Positions 1 to 6,400 of a DNA stretch of 19,546 nucleotides are shown here, in pieces (position 1 is the stretch's first letter; each line of letters begins with the position of its first letter). A program made the position numbers and the translations under genes. The DNA comes from Alphaproteobacteria bacterium. GTDB taxonomy: Bacteria > Pseudomonadota > Alphaproteobacteria > ATCC43930 > CGMCC-115725. The DNA lies in contig JAFAHP010000554.1 of assembly GCA_019237175.1 (NCBI GenBank), positions 1 through 19,546 on the forward strand, read 5' to 3'. Below the pieces are notes generated by a model. That model saw nothing but the letters and a program-made list of their open reading frames with translations, was not told the DNA's origin and made no database searches.

Positions 1-27
1 CCTCCCCCATCGAGGGGGCGGGTTTTA
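1..27 (+). terminator. possible hairpin terminator at window edge
   Basis: CCCCC and GGGGG arms flank a 5-nt ATCGA loop, followed a few bases later by TTTT on the plus strand. This could end a rightward gene lying left of the window and converging on the leftward thiocyanate-hydrolase-like cluster. The T run is short and separated from the stem by CGGG, so the call is weak. Confidence 0.35.
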
Positions 28-65
28 CTATGTCGGGTATGTAAGGCTATTTGCGAGACACCGTA

Positions 66-449
66 CTACGCTGCCTCGAGCCGCGATCGGACGGCAGCCA
101 TGCGTCTGGCGAGATCCTCTTCACTCAATAGCCCGCGGCTGAGCATGATGTGGGCCAGGGTCAACAGCTGTTGCTCCGGCGCCGGTATCCGGCTGTACAG
201 GGTCTCGCCCAGCTGATCCTCGGCGCGGCGCCGCTCCAATAAAGGCAGCGCCTCGCCGGCGGCGAGACATTCCAACGTCGCATAGAGGCTGACTTTCCAT
301 GGCGGATCCGGGTTGGTGACGCCGTAAGCCGGTGCCAGCTTTTCCCAGGTTTTATTCTCGTTCCGCAGAACCTCGAGCACAGGGATCGGGGCCAGGTCTA
401 CCTGGCTCCCGTCCGCAGCCGAGGCCGGGTGGCTGCTGTCACCGCTCAT
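66..449 (-). CDS. scnB: thiocyanate hydrolase beta-like subunit (nitrile hydratase beta N-terminal type)
   Basis: A 127-residue protein of the nitrile hydratase/thiocyanate hydrolase superfamily. Residues about 50-120 resemble the thiocyanate hydrolase beta subunit, which corresponds to the N-terminal half of nitrile hydratase beta: WKVSLYATLECLA, then E72-R73-R74-R75, LGETLYSRIP and LLTLAHIMLSRG. Arginines in this region of the family contact the oxidised cysteines of the metal site, so the ERRR run fits a catalytic-complex subunit. The first 45 residues look poorly ordered. It starts inside the end of the gamma gene (ATGA overlap, 446-449), so the two are probably translationally coupled. 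An alternative is a P15K-type cobalt activator, which also lies downstream of the gamma gene in Thiobacillus and is about the same size; the ERRR/GETLY pattern favours beta. The family is fairly clear, the exact role less so. Confidence 0.7.
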   Translation of the reverse strand: MSGDSSHPASAADGSQVDLAPIPVLEVLRNENKTWEKLAPAYGVTNPDPPWKVSLYATLECLAAGEALPLLERRRAEDQLGETLYSRIPAPEQQLLTLAHIMLSRGLLSEEDLARRMAAVRSRLEAA

Positions 450-1186
450 TCGCCGGCCGCCGCTTGATGCGCCTGACTACCGACCGGCCGGCGCGCCTCG
501 TGAACCGGCCGCACATCGTCCATCTTCCGGTCGGGCCGTGGCAGGGCGACGCCGATCATGCAGTCGCGCGTCACGATTTCGGCCAATTGCTCTTCGGTCC
601 AGTTCTCGGTGCCTGCGGGTCGCATCGGCAGGACCATGAAGCGGCATTTCTGGTTCGAGTCCTCGACCCGCACCTCGACCTCGGGGGGGAGGTTCAATCC
701 GAACTCCGCCAGCACCGGACGCGGCCAGCGAATGATCCGCCGACGATAGTTGGGCGAACGGTACCAATAGGGCGAGTGGCCGAGCAGCGGCCGCGGATAA
801 CATGAGCACAGAGTGCAAACGATCACGTGATGCACTGTCGGCGTGTCTTCGAGAACGCGCAAGCTCATGTAGTCGCTCGGCGTGCCGGAGCCGGTGGGTT
901 CGGTCCAGTCGACGCCGATCTCGCGGCAGGCCGCGACCGGGTCAGCGAGCAGACGGGCTTTGAACGCCGGGTCGGTCCACGCCTTGGCGACCAGCCGCGA
1001 GCCTGCCGCCGGTCCAATCTGCTCGGCCCACTCGGTAAACTTGCGGTGATCCTCGGCGGTGAACAGGCCCTTCTCGATCGCCAGCTCGCGAACCGCGATT
1101 TCCAGCACTTCGAAATCGGTAATTTCGTCGACCATCGGCGCTGCTGGATGGTCGTGACCGCCGTCATGTTCGTGCGGCTGTTCCAT
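446..1186 (-). CDS. scnC: thiocyanate hydrolase gamma subunit / Co-type nitrile hydratase alpha
   Basis: A 246-residue protein close to the usual length of thiocyanate hydrolase gamma (about 243). It carries the superfamily metal-binding motif C124-T-L-C127-S-C129; CTLCSC with Thr is the cobalt-type version. The motif is followed by SPYWYRSPNYRRR and, near the C terminus, RPAGTENW and IVTRDCMIGVALP, both typical of this family. In characterised members the second and third cysteines are oxidised and bind low-spin Co(III), which activates water to hydrate a nitrile or thiocyanate. The N terminus has a His-rich stretch, HEHDGGHDH (residues 5-13), that might help metal loading (inference). A strong Shine-Dalgarno, AGGGAGGAGAG, precedes the ATG. 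Upstream lies the damaged alpha-like gene (24-bp gap) and downstream the overlapping beta-like gene. Whether the substrate is thiocyanate or an organic nitrile cannot be decided from sequence alone. Confidence 0.85.
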   Translation of the reverse strand: MEQPHEHDGGHDHPAAPMVDEITDFEVLEIAVRELAIEKGLFTAEDHRKFTEWAEQIGPAAGSRLVAKAWTDPAFKARLLADPVAACREIGVDWTEPTGSGTPSDYMSLRVLEDTPTVHHVIVCTLCSCYPRPLLGHSPYWYRSPNYRRRIIRWPRPVLAEFGLNLPPEVEVRVEDSNQKCRFMVLPMRPAGTENWTEEQLAEIVTRDCMIGVALPRPDRKMDDVRPVHEARRPVGSQAHQAAAGE

Positions 1187-1210
1187 GCTCTCTCCTCCCT
1201 GCTTGCGTCC

Positions 1211-1412
1211 TCAATCGCTGGGCTCGAGCCAGCGGTCGGGAAATTCGGTCTGCAATGTATCGTTGTCGAACGGGTAGTCCTCCCACAGATCCTTTTGCCG
1301 AAAGCGGACGATGTAAAACTGTTCGCGCGCCACCTGCCGCACAAGCCCGATGACGTTGGCGCTGACATAGGCATCGTCGGCGCCCCTTGATCCGCTCGTG
1401 AAACGCAGCCAT
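1211..1412 (-). pseudogene. scnA: thiocyanate hydrolase alpha-like gene, truncated and frameshifted
   Basis: The 3' part encodes a stretch very like the C terminus of thiocyanate hydrolase alpha (the C-terminal half of nitrile hydratase beta): FYIVRFRQKDLW, then NDTLQTEFPDRWLEPSD and a TGA. This frame has no ATG, GTG or TTG start that does not run back into the opposite-strand csoR gene. The only good start, the ATG at 1412 (MAAFHERIKG), is in another frame; joining the two needs loss of one base in AAGGGGCGCC near 1383-1388, giving HERIKGADDAYVSANV. Even the joined product is only about 66 residues, against about 126 for the known alpha subunit. The gene therefore seems both 5'-shortened and frameshifted, unless the extra G is an assembly error. 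It leads the gamma and beta genes, whose own frames are open. Confidence 0.6.
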
Positions 1413-1414
1413 AT

Positions 1415-1439
1415 GGTCCCACCCCCGTGGGGTGGAGTG
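1415..1439. promoter_or_regulatory. CsoR-type operator in divergent promoter region
   Basis: An interrupted palindrome CCACCCC-CGT-GGGGTGG occupies 1419-1435: two perfect 7-bp arms around a 3-nt centre. This matches the known shape of CsoR/RcnR operators, which have short G/C tracts flanked by A/T or G/T. It lies in the 34-bp gap between the divergent starts of the alpha-like fragment (1412) and csoR (1447), so repressor bound here would overlap the start regions of both transcripts. It also covers the position where the csoR Shine-Dalgarno would lie (GGGGTGGAG). Regulation is inferred from position and symmetry. Confidence 0.6.
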
Positions 1440-1446
1440 CAGTCCA

Positions 1447-1836
1447 ATGAACGCCAAGCATAAACAGGACGCGCTGATGCGTTTGAAGACGGTGCGCGGG
1501 CATCTCGACGGCGTGATCCGTATGGTCGAGGCCGAAGCTTATTGCCCCGACCTGATGAAGCAGGTCGCCGCGGCACAGGCCTCGCTCGAACGCGTCAACC
1601 GCATCCTCTTACAAAACCACTTGGAGACCTGCGTCACCGAGGCGATCCAGGCCGGCGGCGGCAGCGCCAAGATCGCCGAGCTGATCGAGGCCCTGCGCTT
1701 CAACGGCAGCCTGACCGATTTTCGCGAGCGCGCCGAGCCGCTGGTACCTCCGCCGTCGGATTCCGCGGATAGCGGCCGGAGGGCCGGCCGTTCGCTGAGC
1801 AGCCCCGGCACAGGGAAGCGCACGCCATGGCCGTGA
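1447..1836 (+). CDS. csoR: CsoR family copper-sensing transcriptional repressor
   Basis: A 129-residue all-helical metalloregulator of the CsoR/RcnR/FrmR family (DUF156). The start MNAKHKQDALMRLKTVRGHL is typical of the family. The metal-site residues are C33 (EAYCPD), H58 and C62 (NHLETC), matching the Cys-His-Cys Cu(I) fingerprint of CsoR rather than the nickel/cobalt pattern of RcnR or the formaldehyde sensor FrmR. Members bind GC-rich palindromes as tetramers and release DNA on binding Cu(I). The last 35 or so residues, rich in Pro, Ser and Arg, extend beyond the usual core. The ATG at 1447 was chosen over a GTG 15 bp upstream because it fits the family N terminus. The 3' end overlaps the copA start by 10 bp, which implies one operon, and the likely operator sits just upstream. 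Confidence 0.9.
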   Translation: MNAKHKQDALMRLKTVRGHLDGVIRMVEAEAYCPDLMKQVAAAQASLERVNRILLQNHLETCVTEAIQAGGGSAKIAELIEALRFNGSLTDFRERAEPLVPPPSDSADSGRRAGRSLSSPGTGKRTPWP

Positions 1837-4196
1837 CCGAGCCTCCGTCCGCGGCCGGAGGGGACGACCACCACGATCAGCCGAGCATCGGCGGCGTGCG
1901 CGATCCGGTGTGCGGGATGATGGTCGATGCGGCGTCGTCCCCGCACCACGCCGAGTATCGCGGCAACACCTATCATTTCTGCAGCAGCCGGTGCCGCGAG
2001 AAGTTTACGGCGGAACCGGCGCGGTACTTGGCCCCTGCATCACGCGCCGCGAAAACGCCGTTGGGGATTGCAGAGACGCTGTGGACCTGCCCGATGCATC
2101 CGCAAATCGTGCGCGAGAAGCCGGGAAGCTGCCCGATCTGCGGCATGGCGCTGGAGCCGGTGACGCCGACGGCTGGGGAGGCGGCCAACCCGGAATTGCG
2201 CGACATGACGCACCGCTTTTGGATCGGTGTGGTGCTGTCGGTGCCACTGGTCGCGATGGCGATGGCCGAGGATTTGGCGCAGCCGCTGTTCCGGGCGATC
2301 ATCGCGCCCAGAATGGCGGTCTGGGTGCAGTTGGCTCTTGCCACACCGGCGGTATTGTGGTGCGGCTCTCCGTTCTTCCGGCGCGGCTGGGAATCGGTGG
2401 TCCGCCGCCGGCTCAATATGTTCAGCCTGATCGCGCTCGGCACCGGGGTCGCTTACGGCTACAGCCTCGTCGCAGCGGTGCTGCCCGGGATTTTTCCCGC
2501 CTCCTTCCGTCTGCCCGACGCAACGGTGCCCGTCTATTTCGAAGCCGCGGCTGTCATCACGACCCTGGTGCTGCTGGGCCAGGTTCTCGAATTGCGCGCC
2601 CGCAGCCAGACTTCGAGCGCCATCCGCGCTTTGTTGGATCTGGCGCCAAAGCGCGCCCGCCTCGTCCGCGCCGACGGCTCCGAGCAAGACGTCGCCCTCG
2701 AGGAGGTGGTTCCCGGCAATCGCCTGCGGGTGCGGCCCGGCGAAAAGGTGCCGGTCGACGGGGTGGTGCTCGACGGCCGCAGCGCCGTCGATGAATCGAT
2801 GATCACTGGGGAGGCGCTGCCGGCCGAGAAATCGCCGGGCGACCGGGTTACCGGTGCCACCCAAAACACGGCCGGCAGTTTCGTGATGCGGGCCGAGCGG
2901 GTCGGCAGCGACACGTTGCTGGCGCAAATCGTCCGCATGGTCGCAGAAGCCCAGCGCTCGCGCGCGCCGATTCAATCGTTGGCGGACACGGTATCCGGGT
3001 GGTTTGTGCCCGCGGTCGTCGCAGTGGCGGCACTAGCCTTTATCGTCTGGTCGATCATCGGGCCGCCACCGTCGATGAGCTTTGCGCTTCTCGCCGCAGT
3101 CGCGGTGCTGATCATCGCCTGCCCGTGCGCACTCGGTCTGGCAACGCCGATGTCGATCATGGTCGGCACCGGATGCGGGGCGCGTGCCGGCGTCCTCGTC
3201 AAGAATGCCGAGGCGCTCGAACTCATGGAAAAAGTCGACACGCTCGTTGTCGACAAGACCGGGACGTTGACCGAAGGCAAACCGCGGCTGGTTGGGGTGA
3301 TCGCGACGGGTGCTGTCGCGGAAAACGAGCTCTTACGGCTCACCGCCAGTCTCGAACGCGGCAGCGAGCATCCGCTCGCCGCAGCGATCGTCCAGGGGGC
3401 AGAGGAACGTGGCCTCGGGTTAAGTGAGCCCGCCGAGTTTGTGGCCGAGACCGGCAAGGGTGTGGTCGGCTCGGTGGACGGCAGGAGGGTAGCCGTCGGC
3501 AACCGGAATTTACTCGCGTCGCTTGGTATCGATCCCGATCCCGTCGACCTGCCCGAGCGCGCTGAAATGCTGCGCCGAGAAGGGCAGAGCGTGATGATGA
3601 CCGCGGTTGACGGTAAAGCGGCGGGGCTCGTCGCCGTCGCCGACCCGATCAAGGAGAGCGCCGAGAGTGCGCTCGCCGCACTCAAGGACGAAGGCATCCG
3701 GGTGGTCATGCTCACTGGCGACAGCCGCACCACGGCGCAGGCGGTCGGCCATCGCCTCGGCATCGAAGAAATCGTCGCCGAGGTGCTGCCAGATCAAAAG
3801 GCGTACATCGTGGGGGATCTGCAGGCTCAAGGCCGTTTTGTCGCGATGGCCGGAGACGGGATCAACGACGCCCCGGCGTTAGCCCAGGCACAAATTGGCA
3901 TTGCCATGGGAACGGGTGCGGATGTCGCGATGGAGACCGCCGCGGTGACTCTGGTCAAAGGCGACCTCGACGGCATTGTGCGCGCCCGCCGGCTGTCGCG
4001 CGCAGTGATGCGCAATATCCGGCAAAACCTGTTCTTCGCTTTCGTGTTTAACGCCGCAGCGATACCGATTGCCGCCGGCGTTCTCTATCCGGTTTTCGGC
4101 CTCTTATTAAACCCGATGATCGCCAGCGCGGCGATGAGCATGAGTTCGGTGTTCGTCATTACCAACGCGCTGCGCCTGCGCGCGGCTCGACTCTAG
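1827..4196 (+). CDS. copA: copper-translocating P1B-type ATPase
   Basis: A 789-residue heavy-metal P-type ATPase that exports cytoplasmic Cu(I) at the cost of ATP. The N terminus has a YHS domain (DPVCGMMV from residue 26, CSSRC at 52-56) and a small metal-binding module (CPMHP at 88-92, CPICGM from 102), in place of the GMxCxxC HMA domains of classic CopA. Catalytic features in order: T327-G328-E329 (actuator), C432-P433-C434 in the membrane metal site, the phosphorylated D476 in DKTGTLTEG, the H515-P516 nucleotide-binding motif, and G676-D677-G678 in GDGINDAP. The last membrane segments carry MSMSS, which with CPC supports the Cu(I) subgroup P1B-1. Length is normal. It is the second gene of the csoR operon and so is expected to be copper-induced. 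Confidence 0.93.
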   Translation: MAVTEPPSAAGGDDHHDQPSIGGVRDPVCGMMVDAASSPHHAEYRGNTYHFCSSRCREKFTAEPARYLAPASRAAKTPLGIAETLWTCPMHPQIVREKPGSCPICGMALEPVTPTAGEAANPELRDMTHRFWIGVVLSVPLVAMAMAEDLAQPLFRAIIAPRMAVWVQLALATPAVLWCGSPFFRRGWESVVRRRLNMFSLIALGTGVAYGYSLVAAVLPGIFPASFRLPDATVPVYFEAAAVITTLVLLGQVLELRARSQTSSAIRALLDLAPKRARLVRADGSEQDVALEEVVPGNRLRVRPGEKVPVDGVVLDGRSAVDESMITGEALPAEKSPGDRVTGATQNTAGSFVMRAERVGSDTLLAQIVRMVAEAQRSRAPIQSLADTVSGWFVPAVVAVAALAFIVWSIIGPPPSMSFALLAAVAVLIIACPCALGLATPMSIMVGTGCGARAGVLVKNAEALELMEKVDTLVVDKTGTLTEGKPRLVGVIATGAVAENELLRLTASLERGSEHPLAAAIVQGAEERGLGLSEPAEFVAETGKGVVGSVDGRRVAVGNRNLLASLGIDPDPVDLPERAEMLRREGQSVMMTAVDGKAAGLVAVADPIKESAESALAALKDEGIRVVMLTGDSRTTAQAVGHRLGIEEIVAEVLPDQKAYIVGDLQAQGRFVAMAGDGINDAPALAQAQIGIAMGTGADVAMETAAVTLVKGDLDGIVRARRLSRAVMRNIRQNLFFAFVFNAAAIPIAAGVLYPVFGLLLNPMIASAAMSMSSVFVITNALRLRAARL

Positions 4197-4225
4197 TCAG
4201 GATGTGTATTCCGGGCTCCGACTTG

Positions 4226-4246
4226 GGTTGCCGAGGGTGGGCAACC
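4226..4246 (+). terminator. possible copA terminator hairpin
   Basis: GGTTGCC and GGCAACC form a 7-bp stem around a 7-nt loop, 29 bp after the copA stop codon. It is followed by AACAGTTT rather than a clean T run, so it may be a weak terminator or an mRNA-end hairpin. The rest of the 240-bp gap before mscS shows no convincing gene. Confidence 0.4.
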
Positions 4247-4436
4247 AACAGTTTCCCAGGCCAACCCCGGATGAACAACCTTCGCATCATTCACAGCCAG
4301 GCGGACGCAGCGGGCACGCGGCATTCGCGGCGATGACATCTTCGGGGCTTTTGCATCGGCCGTGGCCCGCGCAGGCAGCAATCGCGCGCCGAGCGTGTTA
4401 ACCGGTTTCAGCCCGCGAGCACAGTCGAGGTGGGGA

Positions 4437-5270
4437 ATGCTCGAGCAAAAGACCCAGCATCTGATGAACGACATGGGCACGCTGCTGCCGATGATCGTAG
4501 CCAATGCGCTGAACGCGCTTGGCGCCATCATCATCTTGGTGATCGGTTTGTGGCTGTCGGGTAAGGCCGATCAGCTTGTGGTCAGGACGTTCAGCCGGAC
4601 GCCACATTTTGACCCGATGCTGAGGAGCTTTTTTGGCAGCCTGGCCCGCTACCTGGTTCTGACCGTTACCGTGCTGGCGGTGCTGTCGGAGTTCGGGATT
4701 CAGACAACGAGCCTCGTCGCCGTTATCGGCGCGGCGGGTCTCGCGGTCGGGCTGGCACTGCAAGGCACGCTCTCCAATTTGGCCGCGGGAGTCATGCTGC
4801 TGATTTTCCGGCCATTCCGGATCGGTCAGAAGGTGCAGATCGCAGCGAATACCGGCACGGTCACGGAGTTGACGTTGTTTTGGACCGAGCTGGTGACGGA
4901 GGACAAGGTGCAGGTCATCGTGCCGAATGCCGGGGTCTGGGGCCAGCCATTGCGCAATTACAGTATTTATCCGGCACCGCCGCATACCGGCGAGGTCCGT
5001 TTGCCGATCGCCGACGACGTCGATCTCGACTGGGCGACCGCGAGGATGCGCGCGATTGTGGAAGCCGATGCGCGCGTTCTTGCGGACCCGGCCCCGAGCG
5101 TGCTGCTCGACCGTACGACCGACACTGCGCTCGAGATTGTTGTCGCCTTTTCGACCGCCGACGACGAGGTTGCGTCCGTAAAAAGCGACCTGTTCAAAAC
5201 CGCGCGGACCGACCTTGCGGCGGGACCCGGAAGGCGGCCGACGGCCGAGTTGGTCTTGCGGACGCAATAA
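4437..5270 (+). CDS. mscS: MscS family small-conductance mechanosensitive channel
   Basis: A 277-residue inner-membrane channel that opens under membrane tension to release solutes during hypo-osmotic shock. Three hydrophobic segments are visible, at about residues 16-41, 71-87 and 91-124. The third is the Gly/Ala-rich pore helix (VIGAAGLAVGLALQGTLSN) leading into LLIFRPFRIGQKV, the most conserved MscS signature. The beta domain follows (VIVPNAGVWGQPLRNYS). Length matches E. coli MscS (286). The ATG at 4437 has GAGGTGGGG just ahead; an earlier GTG at 4362 lacks support. The gene is preceded by a 240-bp gap after copA, so it probably has its own promoter, and it converges on the SDR gene. Confidence 0.92.
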   Translation: MLEQKTQHLMNDMGTLLPMIVANALNALGAIIILVIGLWLSGKADQLVVRTFSRTPHFDPMLRSFFGSLARYLVLTVTVLAVLSEFGIQTTSLVAVIGAAGLAVGLALQGTLSNLAAGVMLLIFRPFRIGQKVQIAANTGTVTELTLFWTELVTEDKVQVIVPNAGVWGQPLRNYSIYPAPPHTGEVRLPIADDVDLDWATARMRAIVEADARVLADPAPSVLLDRTTDTALEIVVAFSTADDEVASVKSDLFKTARTDLAAGPGRRPTAELVLRTQ

Positions 5271-5388
5271 GGGACCGCCCGCCGGGGGCGAAGGTCAGCC
5301 GACGGGGTTCGTTTACACCAGCGGCATCCGGCGACGCGTCGTCGTGCCTCCCAACCGACAATCTTTCACGAGTGAGAATTGGAGGCGT

Positions 5389-5408
5389 GGCTCGCTAGCT
5401 AGCGAGCC
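5389..5408. terminator. perfect 20-bp palindrome between convergent genes
   Basis: GGCTCGCTAGCTAGCGAGCC is its own reverse complement. In RNA from either strand it would fold as an 8-bp stem with an AGCT loop. It lies between the 3' ends of mscS and the SDR gene, where a two-way terminator is expected, but neither side has a long U tract. A weaker CCTTA-GGT-TAAGG repeat follows directly (5407-5419). Confidence 0.45.
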
Positions 5409-5444
5409 TTAGGTTAAGGCGATGCTAACCCGAGAGACCACCTG

Positions 5445-6212
5445 CTATGACGGCGCGATGGTCGTGCCGCCATCGACAACGATCGTCTGCCCGGTAATAT
5501 AGGCGCCGGCGCGCGACGCCAACATCAACGCCACCCCGGCGATGTCTTCGGGCTCAGCCAAGCGCTTGAGCAATGTCCCGGCTTCGCGGGCGGCGCGGCG
5601 TTGCGGATCTTCGTAGAGCACCCGCGCGAATTGGGTGGTGACGACACTGGGCGCGATGCAGTTGACCCGCACATTGTCGGGCCCCCATTCAGCCGCAAGA
5701 TTGCGGCACAGCGCGTAATCGGCGGTCTTGGTCACGCCATACATGCCGAGCATCGTCGTCGCCCGAATCGCGGCAGTCGAGGTGATGAAAATGATTGCCC
5801 CGTCGCGTTGCGCGCGCATATCGGGCGCCACCATTCGCGACAGCCACAAATTGCTCAGCACGTTGTTGACCATCATCCGCTCGAAAACCTCGTCGGTCAG
5901 CTTTTCGAGCGAGCCGTAATGCGGATTTACGGCAGCATTACAGACGAGAATGTCGATCCGGCCCCAGGCCTCGCGCGTCTTGGCGACGAGGTTCTCGAGC
6001 TGTGCCTTGTCCGAAATGCGCGCCGGAATTGCGATCGCCTCGCCGCCTTTGGCGCGGATTGCGGCTACGGTCTCCTCGCACGGGCCAAGGTTGCGCGCCG
6101 AGATCACCACCCGCCCTCCGGCCTCGGCGAACGCCTCCCCGATCGCTCGGCCAATGCCACGGCTCGATCCGGTTACGATCGCGGTTCTGCCGGACAGATC
6201 GAAAAGCTTCAT
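5445..6212 (-). CDS. SDR family NAD(P)-dependent oxidoreductase
   Basis: A 255-residue classical short-chain dehydrogenase/reductase with one Rossmann fold. Visible are the cofactor motif T14-G-SSRGI-G21, the NNV strand motif near 116-118, and the catalytic S145, Y158 and K162 (YGVTK). The C terminus TGQTIVVDGGTT is typical of FabG-like SDRs. An Arg at 18 and an SAR triplet at 38-40 suggest NADP(H). Substrate cannot be read from sequence. The ATG at 6212 (MKLFDLSGRTAIVTG) was chosen because the family begins there; the 56 extra residues upstream in this frame overlap the small COX IV-like gene. It lies 11 bp downstream of that gene and may be co-transcribed with it and purN. Confidence 0.88.
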   Translation of the reverse strand: MKLFDLSGRTAIVTGSSRGIGRAIGEAFAEAGGRVVISARNLGPCEETVAAIRAKGGEAIAIPARISDKAQLENLVAKTREAWGRIDILVCNAAVNPHYGSLEKLTDEVFERMMVNNVLSNLWLSRMVAPDMRAQRDGAIIFITSTAAIRATTMLGMYGVTKTADYALCRNLAAEWGPDNVRVNCIAPSVVTTQFARVLYEDPQRRAAREAGTLLKRLAEPEDIAGVALMLASRAGAYITGQTIVVDGGTTIAPS

Positions 6213-6223
6213 GGGTGCAGCGT

Positions 6224-6358
6224 TCACAGCAGGAAGTAGGCCATCAGCAACAGTATGATGACAATCGCGGCGAGGACGTAGCGAATCAGCCGAGTGAAAC
6301 CCCGCCAGGTCCGATAATGTTGTGCCAGCAATGGGTCCGTCGTGCTCGTTACCGCCAT
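6224..6358 (-). CDS. aa3-type cytochrome c oxidase subunit IV-like small membrane protein
   Basis: A 44-residue protein: a short polar N terminus (MAVTSTTDPLLAQHYRTW), then GFTRLIRYV and a single transmembrane helix (AAIVIILLLMAYFLL). This is the layout of the bacterial aa3-type cytochrome c oxidase subunit IV family, a one-helix alphaproteobacterial accessory subunit: charged start, a conserved H-x3-W-x-G-F-T stretch, a helix rich in Ile/Leu, and LLMAxFLL near the end. The start has a good Shine-Dalgarno (GAGGAG, four bases before the ATG). It sits between purN and the SDR gene, away from any visible oxidase genes, as is common for this family. The gene is real on the strength of its ribosome site and family fit; the role is by homology only. 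Confidence 0.82.
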   Translation of the reverse strand: MAVTSTTDPLLAQHYRTWRGFTRLIRYVLAAIVIILLLMAYFLL

Positions 6359-6400
6359 GCCACTCCTCGTATCGCTGCAACTGCAGCGCAGAGGTATAGC

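Noticed and set aside
1164..1457. The 97-codon leftward frame containing MAAFHERIKG as a gene of its own
   Set aside because: After the first ten or so residues it is an Arg-rich out-of-frame reading of the alpha-like subunit and runs into the gamma gene.
1211..1576. A 121-codon leftward frame as a full-length alpha subunit
   Set aside because: Its first 50 residues are antisense to csoR and do not look like any hydratase subunit.
2040..2975. A 311-codon leftward open frame inside copA
   Set aside because: It is antisense to copA, has no recognisable domain, and its composition reflects the complement of copA codons.
4204..4401. A 65-codon rightward frame between copA and mscS
   Set aside because: It has no ribosome site, low-complexity composition and no family resemblance.
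4398..5267. A 289-codon leftward open frame opposite mscS
   Set aside because: The plus-strand frame has the full MscS signature; the opposite frame is rich in Arg, Gln and His with no family resemblance.
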